This document shows, piece by piece, positions 53,599 through 60,564 of a stretch of DNA of 64,000 bases (its first letter is position 1; every line of letters starts with the position of its first letter). This DNA is from DASPSR01 sp035516175. Lineage in GTDB: Bacteria > Nitrospirota > UBA9217. Made by a program: the position numbers and the translations under genes. The notes below the pieces were generated by a model. That model worked only from the letters and a program-made list of their open reading frames with translations. It did no database searches and was not told where the DNA came from. The stretch covers positions 53,134 through 117,133 of the forward strand of contig DATJAO010000038.1 in NCBI GenBank assembly GCA_035516175.1. The letters run 5' to 3'.

Positions 53599-53790
53599 TT
53601 ACGGTTTCAGTGACTCCATATACGCTCGCTCCTGCGACCATCCGCTGATGGCTGGCGTATGCGCGGCGAAGTAGTAGATGCCCCAGAGGATCAGGCCCCA
53701 GAATAGCAGCTGCCACCCGAGGGGAATCCGACGTCCCGTCTCTTTTGACTCGAATGCCTCAATGTCATCAGTTTCCAATGGTTCCGTCAT
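53599..53790 (-). CDS. Stand-alone CcoP/FixP N-terminal anchor domain
   Basis: 63-residue protein: acidic N-terminus, then ESKETGRRIPLGWQLLFWGL, ILWGIYYFAAHTPAISGWSQ and ERAYMESLKP, matching the FixP_N domain that anchors CcoP. The two cytochrome c domains that normally follow in CcoP are absent, and the gene ends cleanly. AGGAGG precedes the start. This oxidase therefore lacks its usual dihaem entry subunit unless a soluble or separately encoded cytochrome replaces it. Confidence 0.85.
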   Translation of the reverse strand: MTEPLETDDIEAFESKETGRRIPLGWQLLFWGLILWGIYYFAAHTPAISGWSQERAYMESLKP

Positions 53791-53810
53791 TGTCGAAGTC
53801 CTCCTCTCTG

Positions 53811-54395
53811 TTATTTCGCACCGGTGACGGCTGTGCCGATCACCTGGATGTACGCGATCAGCGCGTCAAGCTCGGTTTTGTCTTTCAGCTGTGCGAGATC
53901 CTCGCGCGTGTACGGGAAATCATTTGCCTTCATGTGGGCTTCGATGTCCGTTGGATCGAGCTTGTTTTGCTTTATCCATCCGTAGGCGGGCATGTTGGAC
54001 TCCGCGTACATGGCCTGCGGATTATCAAAGTGTATCTCGTGCCACTGATCGGGATATTTTCCTCCGATGCGCGCGAGGTCCGGTCCCGTGCGCTTCGATC
54101 CCCAGAGGAAGGGTCGGTCATAGGCGAATTCCCCGGCCTTCGAGTACTCGCCGTACCGCATGACCTCTGTCTTCAAGGGACGCACGGTCTGCGTGTGGCA
54201 GTTGTTGCATCCTTCGCGTTGGTAGATGTCCTTGCCCGCGAGCTGGAGCGCAGTATAGGGTTTGAGGTTTGCCAGTTTCGGATGCATCTCCGGCGTCAGC
54301 ATCGGGATGAACATGGTTACGGCGGTCCCGATCAGGATAACGACGGCCGCGACGATCGCGAACAGAATCGGTTTGTTGTAGAGATTGCTTGCCAT
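53811..54395 (-). CDS. ccoO: cbb3 oxidase subunit II, CcoO
   Basis: Membrane-anchored monohaem cytochrome c (194 aa). Seen: N-terminal helix AIVAAVVILIGTAVTMFIPM, YTALQLAGKDIYQREGCNNC-H haem site, TEVMRYGEYSKAGEFAYDRP, WGSKRTGPDLARIGGKYPDQ-WH and distal Met in MPAYGWI, all CcoO landmarks. It starts 12 bp after ccoN ends. Confidence 0.96.
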   Translation of the reverse strand: MASNLYNKPILFAIVAAVVILIGTAVTMFIPMLTPEMHPKLANLKPYTALQLAGKDIYQREGCNNCHTQTVRPLKTEVMRYGEYSKAGEFAYDRPFLWGSKRTGPDLARIGGKYPDQWHEIHFDNPQAMYAESNMPAYGWIKQNKLDPTDIEAHMKANDFPYTREDLAQLKDKTELDALIAYIQVIGTAVTGAK

Positions 54396-54407
54396 GATAT
54401 CACCCCC

Positions 54408-55808
54408 CTATGCCTTCGCTTCGGCAAGAGCAAGCTTGCCTTTGCGCATCGTCATATAGATATTGTAGATGAAAAAGAGCATGCCGACCGTAAAGATCAC
54501 GCCCCCGAGCGTTCTCATTTTCCAGAAAGGATAGTTTTTCGCAACCACTTCGATGAAGGTGTACTTCAGACTCCCGTCGGGATTGGTCGCTTTCCAGAGT
54601 GCACCCTGCATGATCCCGGTGATCCACATTGTGATTGAGAAGATAAGCTGGCCGATCAGCACAAGCCAGAAGTGGATATTCGCGATCTTCTCACTGTAGA
54701 TCTCGGTGTTGTAGATCTTCGGAATGATATAGTAAATCGACGCGGCGGCGGTCATGGTAACCCATCCCATAGTGCCCATATGCACATGGCCGGGGACCCA
54801 GTCGGTGAAGTGGATCAACTGGCTTACGACCCGGAGCCCCTGCGTCGGCCCCTGCACGGTCTGCAGGCCATAAAAGGTGATGCCGAGGATGAAGAACTTG
54901 GTGAGGTAGTTCGTCTGCATCTTCGACCAGTCATTGCCGACCGTATAGTAACCGTTCACTACGGAGCCCCAGGACGGTGCGATCAGGAATATTGTAAAGG
55001 CTATCCCGAGGGTTTGGATCCAGTCGGGCAGCGGCGTGTAGACCAGGTGGTGCGCTCCTGTCCAGAGGTAGGCGAAGACGAGAGACCAGAAAGCAACGAT
55101 GGAAAGACGGTGACTGTAGATCGGCAGGCCCGTCGATTTTGGCAGGAAATAATAGAACATTGCAAGAATCGGCGTCGTAAAAATGAATCCGACAATATTG
55201 TGTCCATACCACCACTCCACGTTAGCGCTGTTGACGCCCGCAAAGAGATGGTAGGATTTGTTCCAGCCCGCAGGGATCGAGAGATTGTTCACGATATACA
55301 GGATGGCGACGGCAACAGTCGTTGCGAGAATGTACCACAGGGAAATGTACATTTGCTCTTCTTTTCGTTTGATGATCGTGCCGAAGACGTTGACGGCGAA
55401 GATGACCCAGAGGATAACCACGGCGATATCAAGCGGCCATTCCAACTCCGCGTATTCATTCGACTGGTTCATGCCTGCAAGCAGGCTGAGCGCCGCGAGC
55501 AGGATGGCGACGTTGAAGAACCAGAGATGGAACCGCGCGAGCTTCGGGAACAGGAGCGGCCGCTTGGTGAGCCGCATAATGATGTAGTAGGAAATCCCGA
55601 ATATCGCTCCGATCCCGAGCCCGAAGGCGAGCCCGTTCGTATGCACCACCCTCAGTCGTCCGAAGGTAAAATAGGGCGGGATGTTCCACGACGGCATCCA
55701 CATCTGCACCGAGATCCAGAGCCCGACCAGGATGCCGACCACTCCCCAGAAGATCGAGGAGACGATAAATCCCTTTACCGTCTGATTATCGTATCGATAA
55801 TCATTCAT
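54408..55808 (-). CDS. ccoN: cbb3 oxidase catalytic subunit I, CcoN
   Basis: Haem-copper oxygen reductase, C family (466 aa, about 12 helices); reduces O2 at low concentration with proton pumping. Seen: RVVHTNGLAFGLGIGAIFGI (haem b ligand His), VEWWYGHNIVGFIFTTPILA, LPIYSHRLSIVAFWSLVFAY, WTGAHHLVYTPLPDWIQTLG (CuB His pair) and TDWVPGHVHMGTMGWVTM (haem ligands). AAGGAGG precedes the ATG. Preceded by a palindromic operator and by an Rrf2 regulator gene. Confidence 0.97.
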   Translation of the reverse strand: MNDYRYDNQTVKGFIVSSIFWGVVGILVGLWISVQMWMPSWNIPPYFTFGRLRVVHTNGLAFGLGIGAIFGISYYIIMRLTKRPLLFPKLARFHLWFFNVAILLAALSLLAGMNQSNEYAELEWPLDIAVVILWVIFAVNVFGTIIKRKEEQMYISLWYILATTVAVAILYIVNNLSIPAGWNKSYHLFAGVNSANVEWWYGHNIVGFIFTTPILAMFYYFLPKSTGLPIYSHRLSIVAFWSLVFAYLWTGAHHLVYTPLPDWIQTLGIAFTIFLIAPSWGSVVNGYYTVGNDWSKMQTNYLTKFFILGITFYGLQTVQGPTQGLRVVSQLIHFTDWVPGHVHMGTMGWVTMTAAASIYYIIPKIYNTEIYSEKIANIHFWLVLIGQLIFSITMWITGIMQGALWKATNPDGSLKYTFIEVVAKNYPFWKMRTLGGVIFTVGMLFFIYNIYMTMRKGKLALAEAKA

Positions 55809-55826
55809 ACTATTGCCTCCTTAGTT

Positions 55827-55845
55827 TAGGACAATCAGAGTCCTA
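55827..55845 (-). promoter_or_regulatory. Palindromic IscR-like operator before ccoN
   Basis: TAGGAC-7-GTCCTA, perfect 6-bp arms. Read on the coding strand the core GACTCTGATTGTC has the length and ends of an IscR type-1 site (GACT-5-AGTC). It lies in the 54-bp gap between the Rrf2 gene and ccoN, so the Rrf2 protein is the natural ligand. Confidence 0.6.
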
Positions 55846-55862
55846 TATTTGCCTGGTAAATG

Positions 55863-56261
55863 CTATCTGCCAATTAGCTTGCCGATCGTTTCCCTCGTGA
55901 GGCGTTTTTCCACTTCCTTTCGGATTTCTACCCAGACCGGATGGACAGCGCAGGTCGAGCTTAACTTGCATTTCTTGCTATCGATTGCGCAGACATTGAT
56001 TTCGGCAGTCCCTTGAACGGCCTCTATGATGGACAGGAGGGTGATTTCGGACGGTTTTTGGGCAAGTTGAAAGCCGCCGTTAACGCCGCGCAAGGATGTC
56101 AGGATGTGGCTCCGGACAAGACGCTGCAGGAGCTTGGCGAGAAAGCTCTTCGGGATTTGCATTGCATGGGCCACTTCCGTAACGCTCGCCGTGCGATCGC
56201 GGTTCTTCGCAAGATACAGTACGGTGCGCACGGCATAATCTGTCTCTCTGGTCACCAGCAT
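55863..56261 (-). CDS. Rrf2-family regulator with Fe-S cysteine motif (cbb3 locus)
   Basis: 132-residue winged-helix regulator: MLVTRETDYAVRTVLYLAKN, IPKSFLAKLLQRLVRSHILT, LRGVNGGFQLAQKPSEITLL and three cysteines spaced C-x6-C-x5-C (CAIDSKKCKLSSTC). It starts 3 bp after the peroxiredoxin stop, so the two are cotranscribed, and is 54 bp upstream of ccoN with a palindromic site between. It probably senses Fe-S, redox or NO status and controls the oxidase and/or peroxiredoxin. Confidence 0.92.
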   Translation of the reverse strand: MLVTRETDYAVRTVLYLAKNRDRTASVTEVAHAMQIPKSFLAKLLQRLVRSHILTSLRGVNGGFQLAQKPSEITLLSIIEAVQGTAEINVCAIDSKKCKLSSTCAVHPVWVEIRKEVEKRLTRETIGKLIGR

Positions 56262-56264
56262 GGA

Positions 56265-56876
56265 TTATTTCAACGCCTCATACACCTTTCCGACCATTTT
56301 GGCAGAGGGTTTCAGGGTCTTATCGCCTTCTTTCTTCCACTGAGCAGGGCAGGCCTCAACAGGATTTGCCGCAAGATGAATGTTTGCATTGACTTTCCGC
56401 AGGATATCTTCAACGTTCCTGCCGAGATTGTAAAAGTTCATTTCTGAATTGAGCAGAACGCCGTCAGGGTTGATGATGAATGTGCCTCTCAGTGCGAGGC
56501 CTGATTCTTCATCATAGACGCCGAATAGACGGGAAAGTTTTCCGGTAGGGTCCGAGCCCATGGGGTATTTGACTTTTTCAAGCAGCTTTTCGTCACGTTG
56601 CCATGCAAGGTGCACGAATTTGGTATCAGTGCTTACCGTAATGACCTCGGCGCCGGCTTTCTTGAATTCTTCATACCGCTCTGCCAGAGCGGCGAACTCG
56701 GTTGCTCATACAAAGGTAAAGTCCGCAGGGTAGAAGAACAGAACGGTCCACTTCTTTGCCGTTTTCTGTGATGCGAGACTGATCTCGCCAAAATCACCAC
56801 GGGAAGGCTCATAGGTTTCCATCTTGAATTCCGGGACCGACTTCCCTACGCGGACGGTGCAGCAATCGCCAGTCAT
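56265..56876 (-). CDS. Selenocysteine-containing 2-Cys peroxiredoxin (AhpC/Prx type)
   Basis: Thiol/selenol peroxidase (203 aa including Sec). From the ATG at 56876 (AAGGAGG upstream) the frame reads TVLFFYPADFTFV, then TGA at 56706-56708, then ATEFAALAERYEEF and continues in the same frame to DDEKLLEKV-like helices, GTFIINPDG and a resolving Cys in PVEACPAQWKKEG. Peroxiredoxins have Cys exactly at the TGA (FTFVCPTE), so TGA encodes Sec57. A hairpin with a bacterial SECIS geometry follows. Conservation on both sides and the shared frame argue against a pseudogene. Cotranscribed with the Rrf2 gene. A nonsense mutation at this codon is the less likely alternative. Confidence 0.9.
56676..56692 (-). 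promoter_or_regulatory. Candidate bacterial SECIS hairpin
   Basis: In the mRNA, bases +14 to +30 after the UGA form CCGCTCT-GGC-AGAGCGG, a perfect 7-bp stem with a G-containing apical loop 20 bases from the UGA. Bacterial SECIS elements place a short stem with a loop G about 16-37 bases after the UGA, so it fits. Confidence 0.8.
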
Positions 56877-56917
56877 GGTATCGTCCTCCTTTGGCAATAT
56901 AGGATATTTAAGACCTT

Positions 56918-56945
56918 AATTTATCAAAATAGCTGAAAATGTCAA
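56918..56945 (-). promoter_or_regulatory. Promoter of the peroxiredoxin-rrf2 operon
   Basis: On the minus strand TTGACA (56945-56940), 16 bp, TAAATT (56923-56918), about 35 bases before the AAGGAGG and ATG. A degenerate AAGG/TCCT inverted pair follows the -10 and may be a weak copy of the ccoN operator. Confidence 0.55.
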
Positions 56946-57592
56946 GTGGTTTTCAAACAAATGCGAAAAACTACTGGAAATTGCAAAATGTTGAGATGTG
57001 CTACGTAACGCATAAAAAACGAAGCCTGATGAGAATGATTTATGCGTGCATGATGATGTTCTCTATTTATAATATACTTTTTAGTATATCATAGGGAACG
57101 AGTTCGTACGGGTTTATTGGCTTTTCGATATGTAAAAAAAATGATCATGTGGGGCTGTCGCAGTTTCCTCACTGCTAAGATATTGCTAAAAAGTATACAA
57201 TGAATGTCTTCAGGATCAAGAGAGATGATAACATTGAAATTTCAATATATTTAGATGGGAAATTATGTTCTCATGACCTGGCGTGAGTCTGATAGATTTC
57301 AGGTCTGATAGTGAATCAAAGTGTCATATTTTAAACGTTTGTTTTGTTATAGTAATCTTTCAAGTTTATTTTGATAGGACACAGCCTGTTCCGAAACCGA
57401 AATGAAAGAGAGCCATGTCCCCACAGCGAGCCATCTGTTGCATGCCTCGATGCAGGTCCACTGATTTTAGGTATGATGTAAGGCATGCGGGTCAACGATG
57501 GTCTGTGCTTTTTTGGAGATATTTAAAGAGGGGAAAAGGGATACATACAATAAAGCAGAAAGTTGCATGATAATTTTTGATACCTGCTAATA
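56946..57592 (+). other. Long A+T-rich intergenic region with palindromes
   Basis: About 650 bp without a gene between the divergent peroxiredoxin and Cys-rich-protein genes. It holds: a hairpin ATATACT-TTTT-AGTATAT (57072-57089); the reverse complement of its 12-base core at 57186-57197; a perfect 14-bp palindrome ATTGAAATTTCAAT (57233-57246); and a direct repeat GTCTGATAG (57287-57295 and 57303-57311). None is assigned to a known regulator, and no small RNA could be confirmed by eye. Confidence 0.45.
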
Positions 57593-57621
57593 TTGACTTT
57601 AGTCATGCATGATGCTACAGT
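57593..57621 (+). promoter_or_regulatory. Promoter with palindromic operator in the spacer
   Basis: TTGACT (57593-57598), 17 bp, TACAGT (57616-57621). The spacer contains the perfect palindrome TCATGCATGA (57603-57612), a position where a metal- or stress-responsive repressor or activator could act. Confidence 0.55.
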
Positions 57622-57653
57622 TAGAATATTTCGATCTGAAAGGAGGAAATATA

Positions 57654-58064
57654 ATGAAAAGAGCAGCAATTATTTCGATTATCGTTGTATTTCTTGTTGT
57701 TTCACTGGGACTCGTGATGGCGGCGGAAAAGAGCAAGGTTTATTATGTCTGTAACTGCAAGGATGACTGCACCTGCAACACCATATCGAAAGAACCCGGG
57801 AAATGCAAGTGCGGGAGTGATTTGGTTGCCATGCACCTCCTCGCGATCGAGAAGGACAAGGCGATCTTCTGTCGGTGCGGCGCCGATTGCACCTGCGAGC
57901 GAAGCAAGGACGACCCGTCCAAATGCGGCTGTGGAAAGCCGGTAAAAGTTGTCAGCTTGAAAGGGAAGTATGTATGCGCCTGCGGTGAGAGCTGCAATTG
58001 CGGCGCGATATCAGACAAGCCGGGCAAATGCGGATGCGGAAAGGACATGAAACAGGTTCTGTAA
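57654..58064 (+). CDS. Exported Cys-rich triple-repeat (metal-binding) protein
   Basis: 136 residues with a signal peptide (AIISIIVVFLVVSLGLVMAA) and three ~33-residue repeats, each of the form C-x-C-x3-C-x-C-x(6-7)-P-x-K-C-x-C-G: VCNCKDDCTCNTISKEPGKC, CRCGADCTCERSKDDPSKCG and CACGESCNCGAISDKPGKCG. The DKPGKC..CG..M part resembles the heavy-metal-binding HMBD module, but with extra cysteines, about 18 in total. It should bind several soft metal ions in the periplasm, metallothionein-like. AAAGGAGG precedes the ATG; the longer frame (57609) is rejected because it overlaps the promoter. Confidence 0.82.
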   Translation: MKRAAIISIIVVFLVVSLGLVMAAEKSKVYYVCNCKDDCTCNTISKEPGKCKCGSDLVAMHLLAIEKDKAIFCRCGADCTCERSKDDPSKCGCGKPVKVVSLKGKYVCACGESCNCGAISDKPGKCGCGKDMKQVL

Positions 58065-58084
58065 CGATGATCCGGATTCAAACG

Positions 58085-58117
58085 AAAGCCCTCGCTCAAG
58101 AGCGAGGGCTTTTTTAT
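58085..58117 (+). terminator. Intrinsic terminator of the Cys-rich gene
   Basis: GCCCTCGCT-CAAG-AGCGAGGGC stem (12 bp including flanking A-T pairs) followed by a run of T. It begins 21 bp after the stop codon. Confidence 0.93.
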
Positions 58118-58175
58118 TGTTTAGCATGATGTATATTTGATTTCAGGTTGCCGAGAAAAATGTCATCCTTCCGGT

Positions 58176-58490
58176 TCAATCCACCGGCGTCACCACCGCC
58201 ATCACCACGAGCTTCTCGCCTTTGTTCGCTTCGAAACCGTGTGGCACCGAAGGTTCGCAGAGAATGCAGGTTTTTTCGTCTGCTTCTATTTTTTCATCCC
58301 CGACCGTGAACGTGCCTTTGCCCTGTACGCAATACATCATGAGCCGTAGGGGCGCCTTGTGCGGTTCAAGCTTCTGGCCAGGGTTCAGGCACATGAGCGC
58401 CACGCGCATCTCCGGCTTGTCCGAAAGCATCTCGCGTGATATTCTATCCGGGCTGAACTTCATCAATTTTTTAAGATCGAGCACTTCCAT
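58176..58490 (-). CDS. Cupin-domain protein
   Basis: Single cupin barrel (104 aa): CLNPGQKLEPHKAPLRLMMY and VQGKGTFTVGDEKIEADEKT give motif 1 and its continuation, and SVPHGFEANKGEKLVVMAVV gives motif 2 with its His. Metal-binding His residues are partly kept. Small cupins of this type are often sensors or detoxification proteins; the substrate is unknown. Convergent with the Cys-rich gene across the terminator. Confidence 0.85.
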   Translation of the reverse strand: MEVLDLKKLMKFSPDRISREMLSDKPEMRVALMCLNPGQKLEPHKAPLRLMMYCVQGKGTFTVGDEKIEADEKTCILCEPSVPHGFEANKGEKLVVMAVVTPVD

Positions 58491-58606
58491 GTTGATACCC
58501 TCCTCCTGTTTTCCTATGAGATCTTCCTATCTGCTGCATAGTATCATAAATGCAGGGGAGAGCATATGATGTGAATCATAGGACGGCCGGGCTGTCCCCC
58601 CACGTT

Positions 58607-59536
58607 CTACCACCATCTCCAGAGAGCGATGATGAATGTTATGACAAATACAAGGACAAGGTTCATGTACGCGAAGAAATAGAAGAGACGCTCGTGGAAG
58701 GGCCGTGCTGGCTTTCCCTCTGTCATTTGCAACATCCCTAGCTGCGGCATGGCAAGGACCTTATCCTCTCCGTGGGGGGCGTTCTTCAGAGTGTCCGTAA
58801 GGTCGTTGCCTGCTGAATGCTTCATCACGTGCGATCCGTTCTTCCAGAGCCTGCCGTGCGATACATCGTATACGATCCCCTTGTATGCAATGTAGGCGGG
58901 CCTGCCTTCCTTGCCGTCGAAATGAGAAAGCTGATCAGGCGTAATGCCGTGAGAGATGATCGCGGCTACGGGACTCTTCAATGTCCGGCGAAGTCGCGGC
59001 CCGATGTATACTGTTACGATGATCGCGCTCGAGAGCATGATGAGGAACAGGAATATCTTGGCGCTCAGCAGCACGCCGAACCGCGTGGTGTAAAATGCGT
59101 TCCACGAGGGCATCCTGGCAATGGTCAGGAGAACGCCCGTTACGAGGATGACGATCATGGAAATCCAACCGAGCCTGAGTTCGCCCTTGGGAAGGCCCTT
59201 CGAGGCATAGGCGGGCTTCAGGAGCACATGGACGTACATGATCGTTCCAAACCATATGATCGCCGACATGAGGTGCAGGTATCCTATGACCAAGCGTATA
59301 TAGTGCTGCGTTGTTGTAAGGGGCTGGTAGAGGCCTTTGGCCTTCATGTCTTCAAGAAAGCTTTTGCCCTCCTGCGTAAGCGGACCGCCGCCGATGACGT
59401 CGATATGACAGTGCTTGCATTCAAATCCCGTCTGTCGTGCATAGTCAGGAGTGGCAAGGGAGGGCGTTGTGAAGAATGAAAGGAGGAGCAAAATGAAGGC
59501 GGGAAAGATCTGCGTGATGGCCCGATCGAATTTCAT
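58607..59536 (-). CDS. Fused c-haem / CopD-like membrane / cytochrome b5 protein
   Basis: 309-residue inner-membrane protein built of three parts: a signal peptide and periplasmic haem c site (TGFECKHCHIDVIGGGPL); four membrane helices like CopD (YLHLMSAIIWFGTIMYVHVL, MIVILVTGVLLTIARMP, FGVLLSAKIFLFLIMLSS); a bacterial cytochrome b5-like haem domain (LSHFDGKEGRPAYIAYKGIV, YDVSHGRLWKNGSHVMKHSA, GNDLTDTLKNAPHGED); and a last helix. It lies 56 bp after the nonahaem cytochrome gene. It probably passes electrons between the quinone pool or cytoplasm and periplasmic haems; the direction is unknown. Confidence 0.82.
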   Translation of the reverse strand: MKFDRAITQIFPAFILLLLSFFTTPSLATPDYARQTGFECKHCHIDVIGGGPLTQEGKSFLEDMKAKGLYQPLTTTQHYIRLVIGYLHLMSAIIWFGTIMYVHVLLKPAYASKGLPKGELRLGWISMIVILVTGVLLTIARMPSWNAFYTTRFGVLLSAKIFLFLIMLSSAIIVTVYIGPRLRRTLKSPVAAIISHGITPDQLSHFDGKEGRPAYIAYKGIVYDVSHGRLWKNGSHVMKHSAGNDLTDTLKNAPHGEDKVLAMPQLGMLQMTEGKPARPFHERLFYFFAYMNLVLVFVITFIIALWRWW

Positions 59537-59592
59537 AGGGCATTATAGCTTATTCACAGGCAGTTGTAAACTGTGTCCGTGGGAGATGCCTT

Positions 59593-60342
59593 TTACGGGC
59601 GGACCATGACTTTTCTGTGGCACATCAGACACAGGTTCCCGGAACTTTCAGCCTCCGCTGGGAACAGGAACTTTTTGTTCGAGGAATGAGGAACGTGACA
59701 GCTCGTACAGGAAAGCTCTTTCCCGGGTCGCGAAGGATCTGGTTTGCCTTTGGTCGGATGTCTGTCGCCGAGTCCGTAACCCGCGAGGATGTGTTTGCCA
59801 GTAGTTTTGCCGTCGTGGCAGGTACCACATAGTTCGTCCACCGGCTTTTCAAGGAGGGAAGCCATATCCGAGGAATGGGGGGTATGGCAAGTTGTGCATT
59901 GGCCGGAGGCGACCGGAGGGTGAACGTTCTTCTTCGTAAATATTCCCTTGTCGTGACAGGTATAACACAGGTCCGGTGGATCGGAGATCAGGAGCTTTGC
60001 GTACTTGCTCGCATGAGGATTGTGACAGGCAGTACAACCCATGCCTATGGCGGGGTGTACGACTTTTTTGTTGAAAAGCGATTTATCATGGCAATCAAAG
60101 CACAGGTCAGGCTGGTCGGCGGAAAGACCTTTTGCGTTCTTATTTGTTATTTTATGCGGGACGTCTCTCGCATCCACGGCAGTATGGCATGTGGTACAGC
60201 CCATGGATACGGCGGCATGGACGCTTTTACCTTTGGTGAGATCCTCGTGGCATTGAAGGCAGTCGATCTCCGCAGATGAGGCGTAAGAATATATGCAGAA
60301 CAGAGACAGGAGCGCGATCGACAGAACAAAATTTGTTCTCAT
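59593..60342 (-). CDS. Periplasmic nonahaem cytochrome c (paired CXXCH)
   Basis: 249-residue exported protein: signal FVLSIALLSLFCIYSYASSA and nine CXXCH sites (CLQCH, CTTCH, CFDCH, CTACH, CYTCH, CTTCH, CGTCH, CTSCH, CLMCH), mostly in pairs with the doubled-CXXCH spacing and CHxPH ends (TACHNPHASKYAKLL, TTCHTPHSSDMASLL). Such cytochromes shuttle electrons across the periplasm (NrfB/DmsE/MtrA-like). It is divergent from the outer-membrane barrel gene and upstream of the c/CopD/b5 membrane protein, so it likely links inner-membrane and outer-membrane parts. Confidence 0.9.
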   Translation of the reverse strand: MRTNFVLSIALLSLFCIYSYASSAEIDCLQCHEDLTKGKSVHAAVSMGCTTCHTAVDARDVPHKITNKNAKGLSADQPDLCFDCHDKSLFNKKVVHPAIGMGCTACHNPHASKYAKLLISDPPDLCYTCHDKGIFTKKNVHPPVASGQCTTCHTPHSSDMASLLEKPVDELCGTCHDGKTTGKHILAGYGLGDRHPTKGKPDPSRPGKELSCTSCHVPHSSNKKFLFPAEAESSGNLCLMCHRKVMVRP

Positions 60343-60486
60343 GAGTAACGTTTCTCCATTATGCTTTTATAATGCCGGGAAGGAGTATTTTTTTTCAGAG
60401 ATTGTCCATAACATAGCATCATCGGACCTTAAAATCAAGGCAGTTTAACCATTGCAATGCAACAATTTGAAACAAAGAAAATTTAC

Positions 60487-60515
60487 TTGACATCAAATCT
60501 ATTCGATATTATGAT
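60487..60515 (+). promoter_or_regulatory. Consensus promoter of the porin-cytochrome operon
   Basis: TTGACA (60487-60492), 17 bp, TATGAT (60510-60515); the start site should be near 60522. It rules out the in-frame starts at 60457 and 60511 for the barrel gene. Confidence 0.75.
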
Positions 60516-60564
60516 TTCATTGTTATATAGTAAGATCCACCGGGCGGATGGGGGAATATATATT

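Noticed and set aside
53745..54638. A 297-codon plus-strand frame opposite ccoO
   Set aside because: Antisense shadow of ccoO and the end of ccoN; no domain seen.
54672..55829. A 385-codon plus-strand frame opposite ccoN
   Set aside because: Low-complexity Arg/Asp/Glu-rich translation typical of antisense frames; ccoN is unambiguous.
56265..56897. Reading the peroxiredoxin as two genes or a frameshifted pseudogene
   Set aside because: Both parts are in the same frame and separated only by a TGA at the catalytic Cys position, with a SECIS-like hairpin; no frameshift is needed.
57233..57246. FNR/HcpR box
   Set aside because: The half-site spacing (TTGA-4-TCAA) is two bases shorter than the FNR consensus TTGAT-4-ATCAA.
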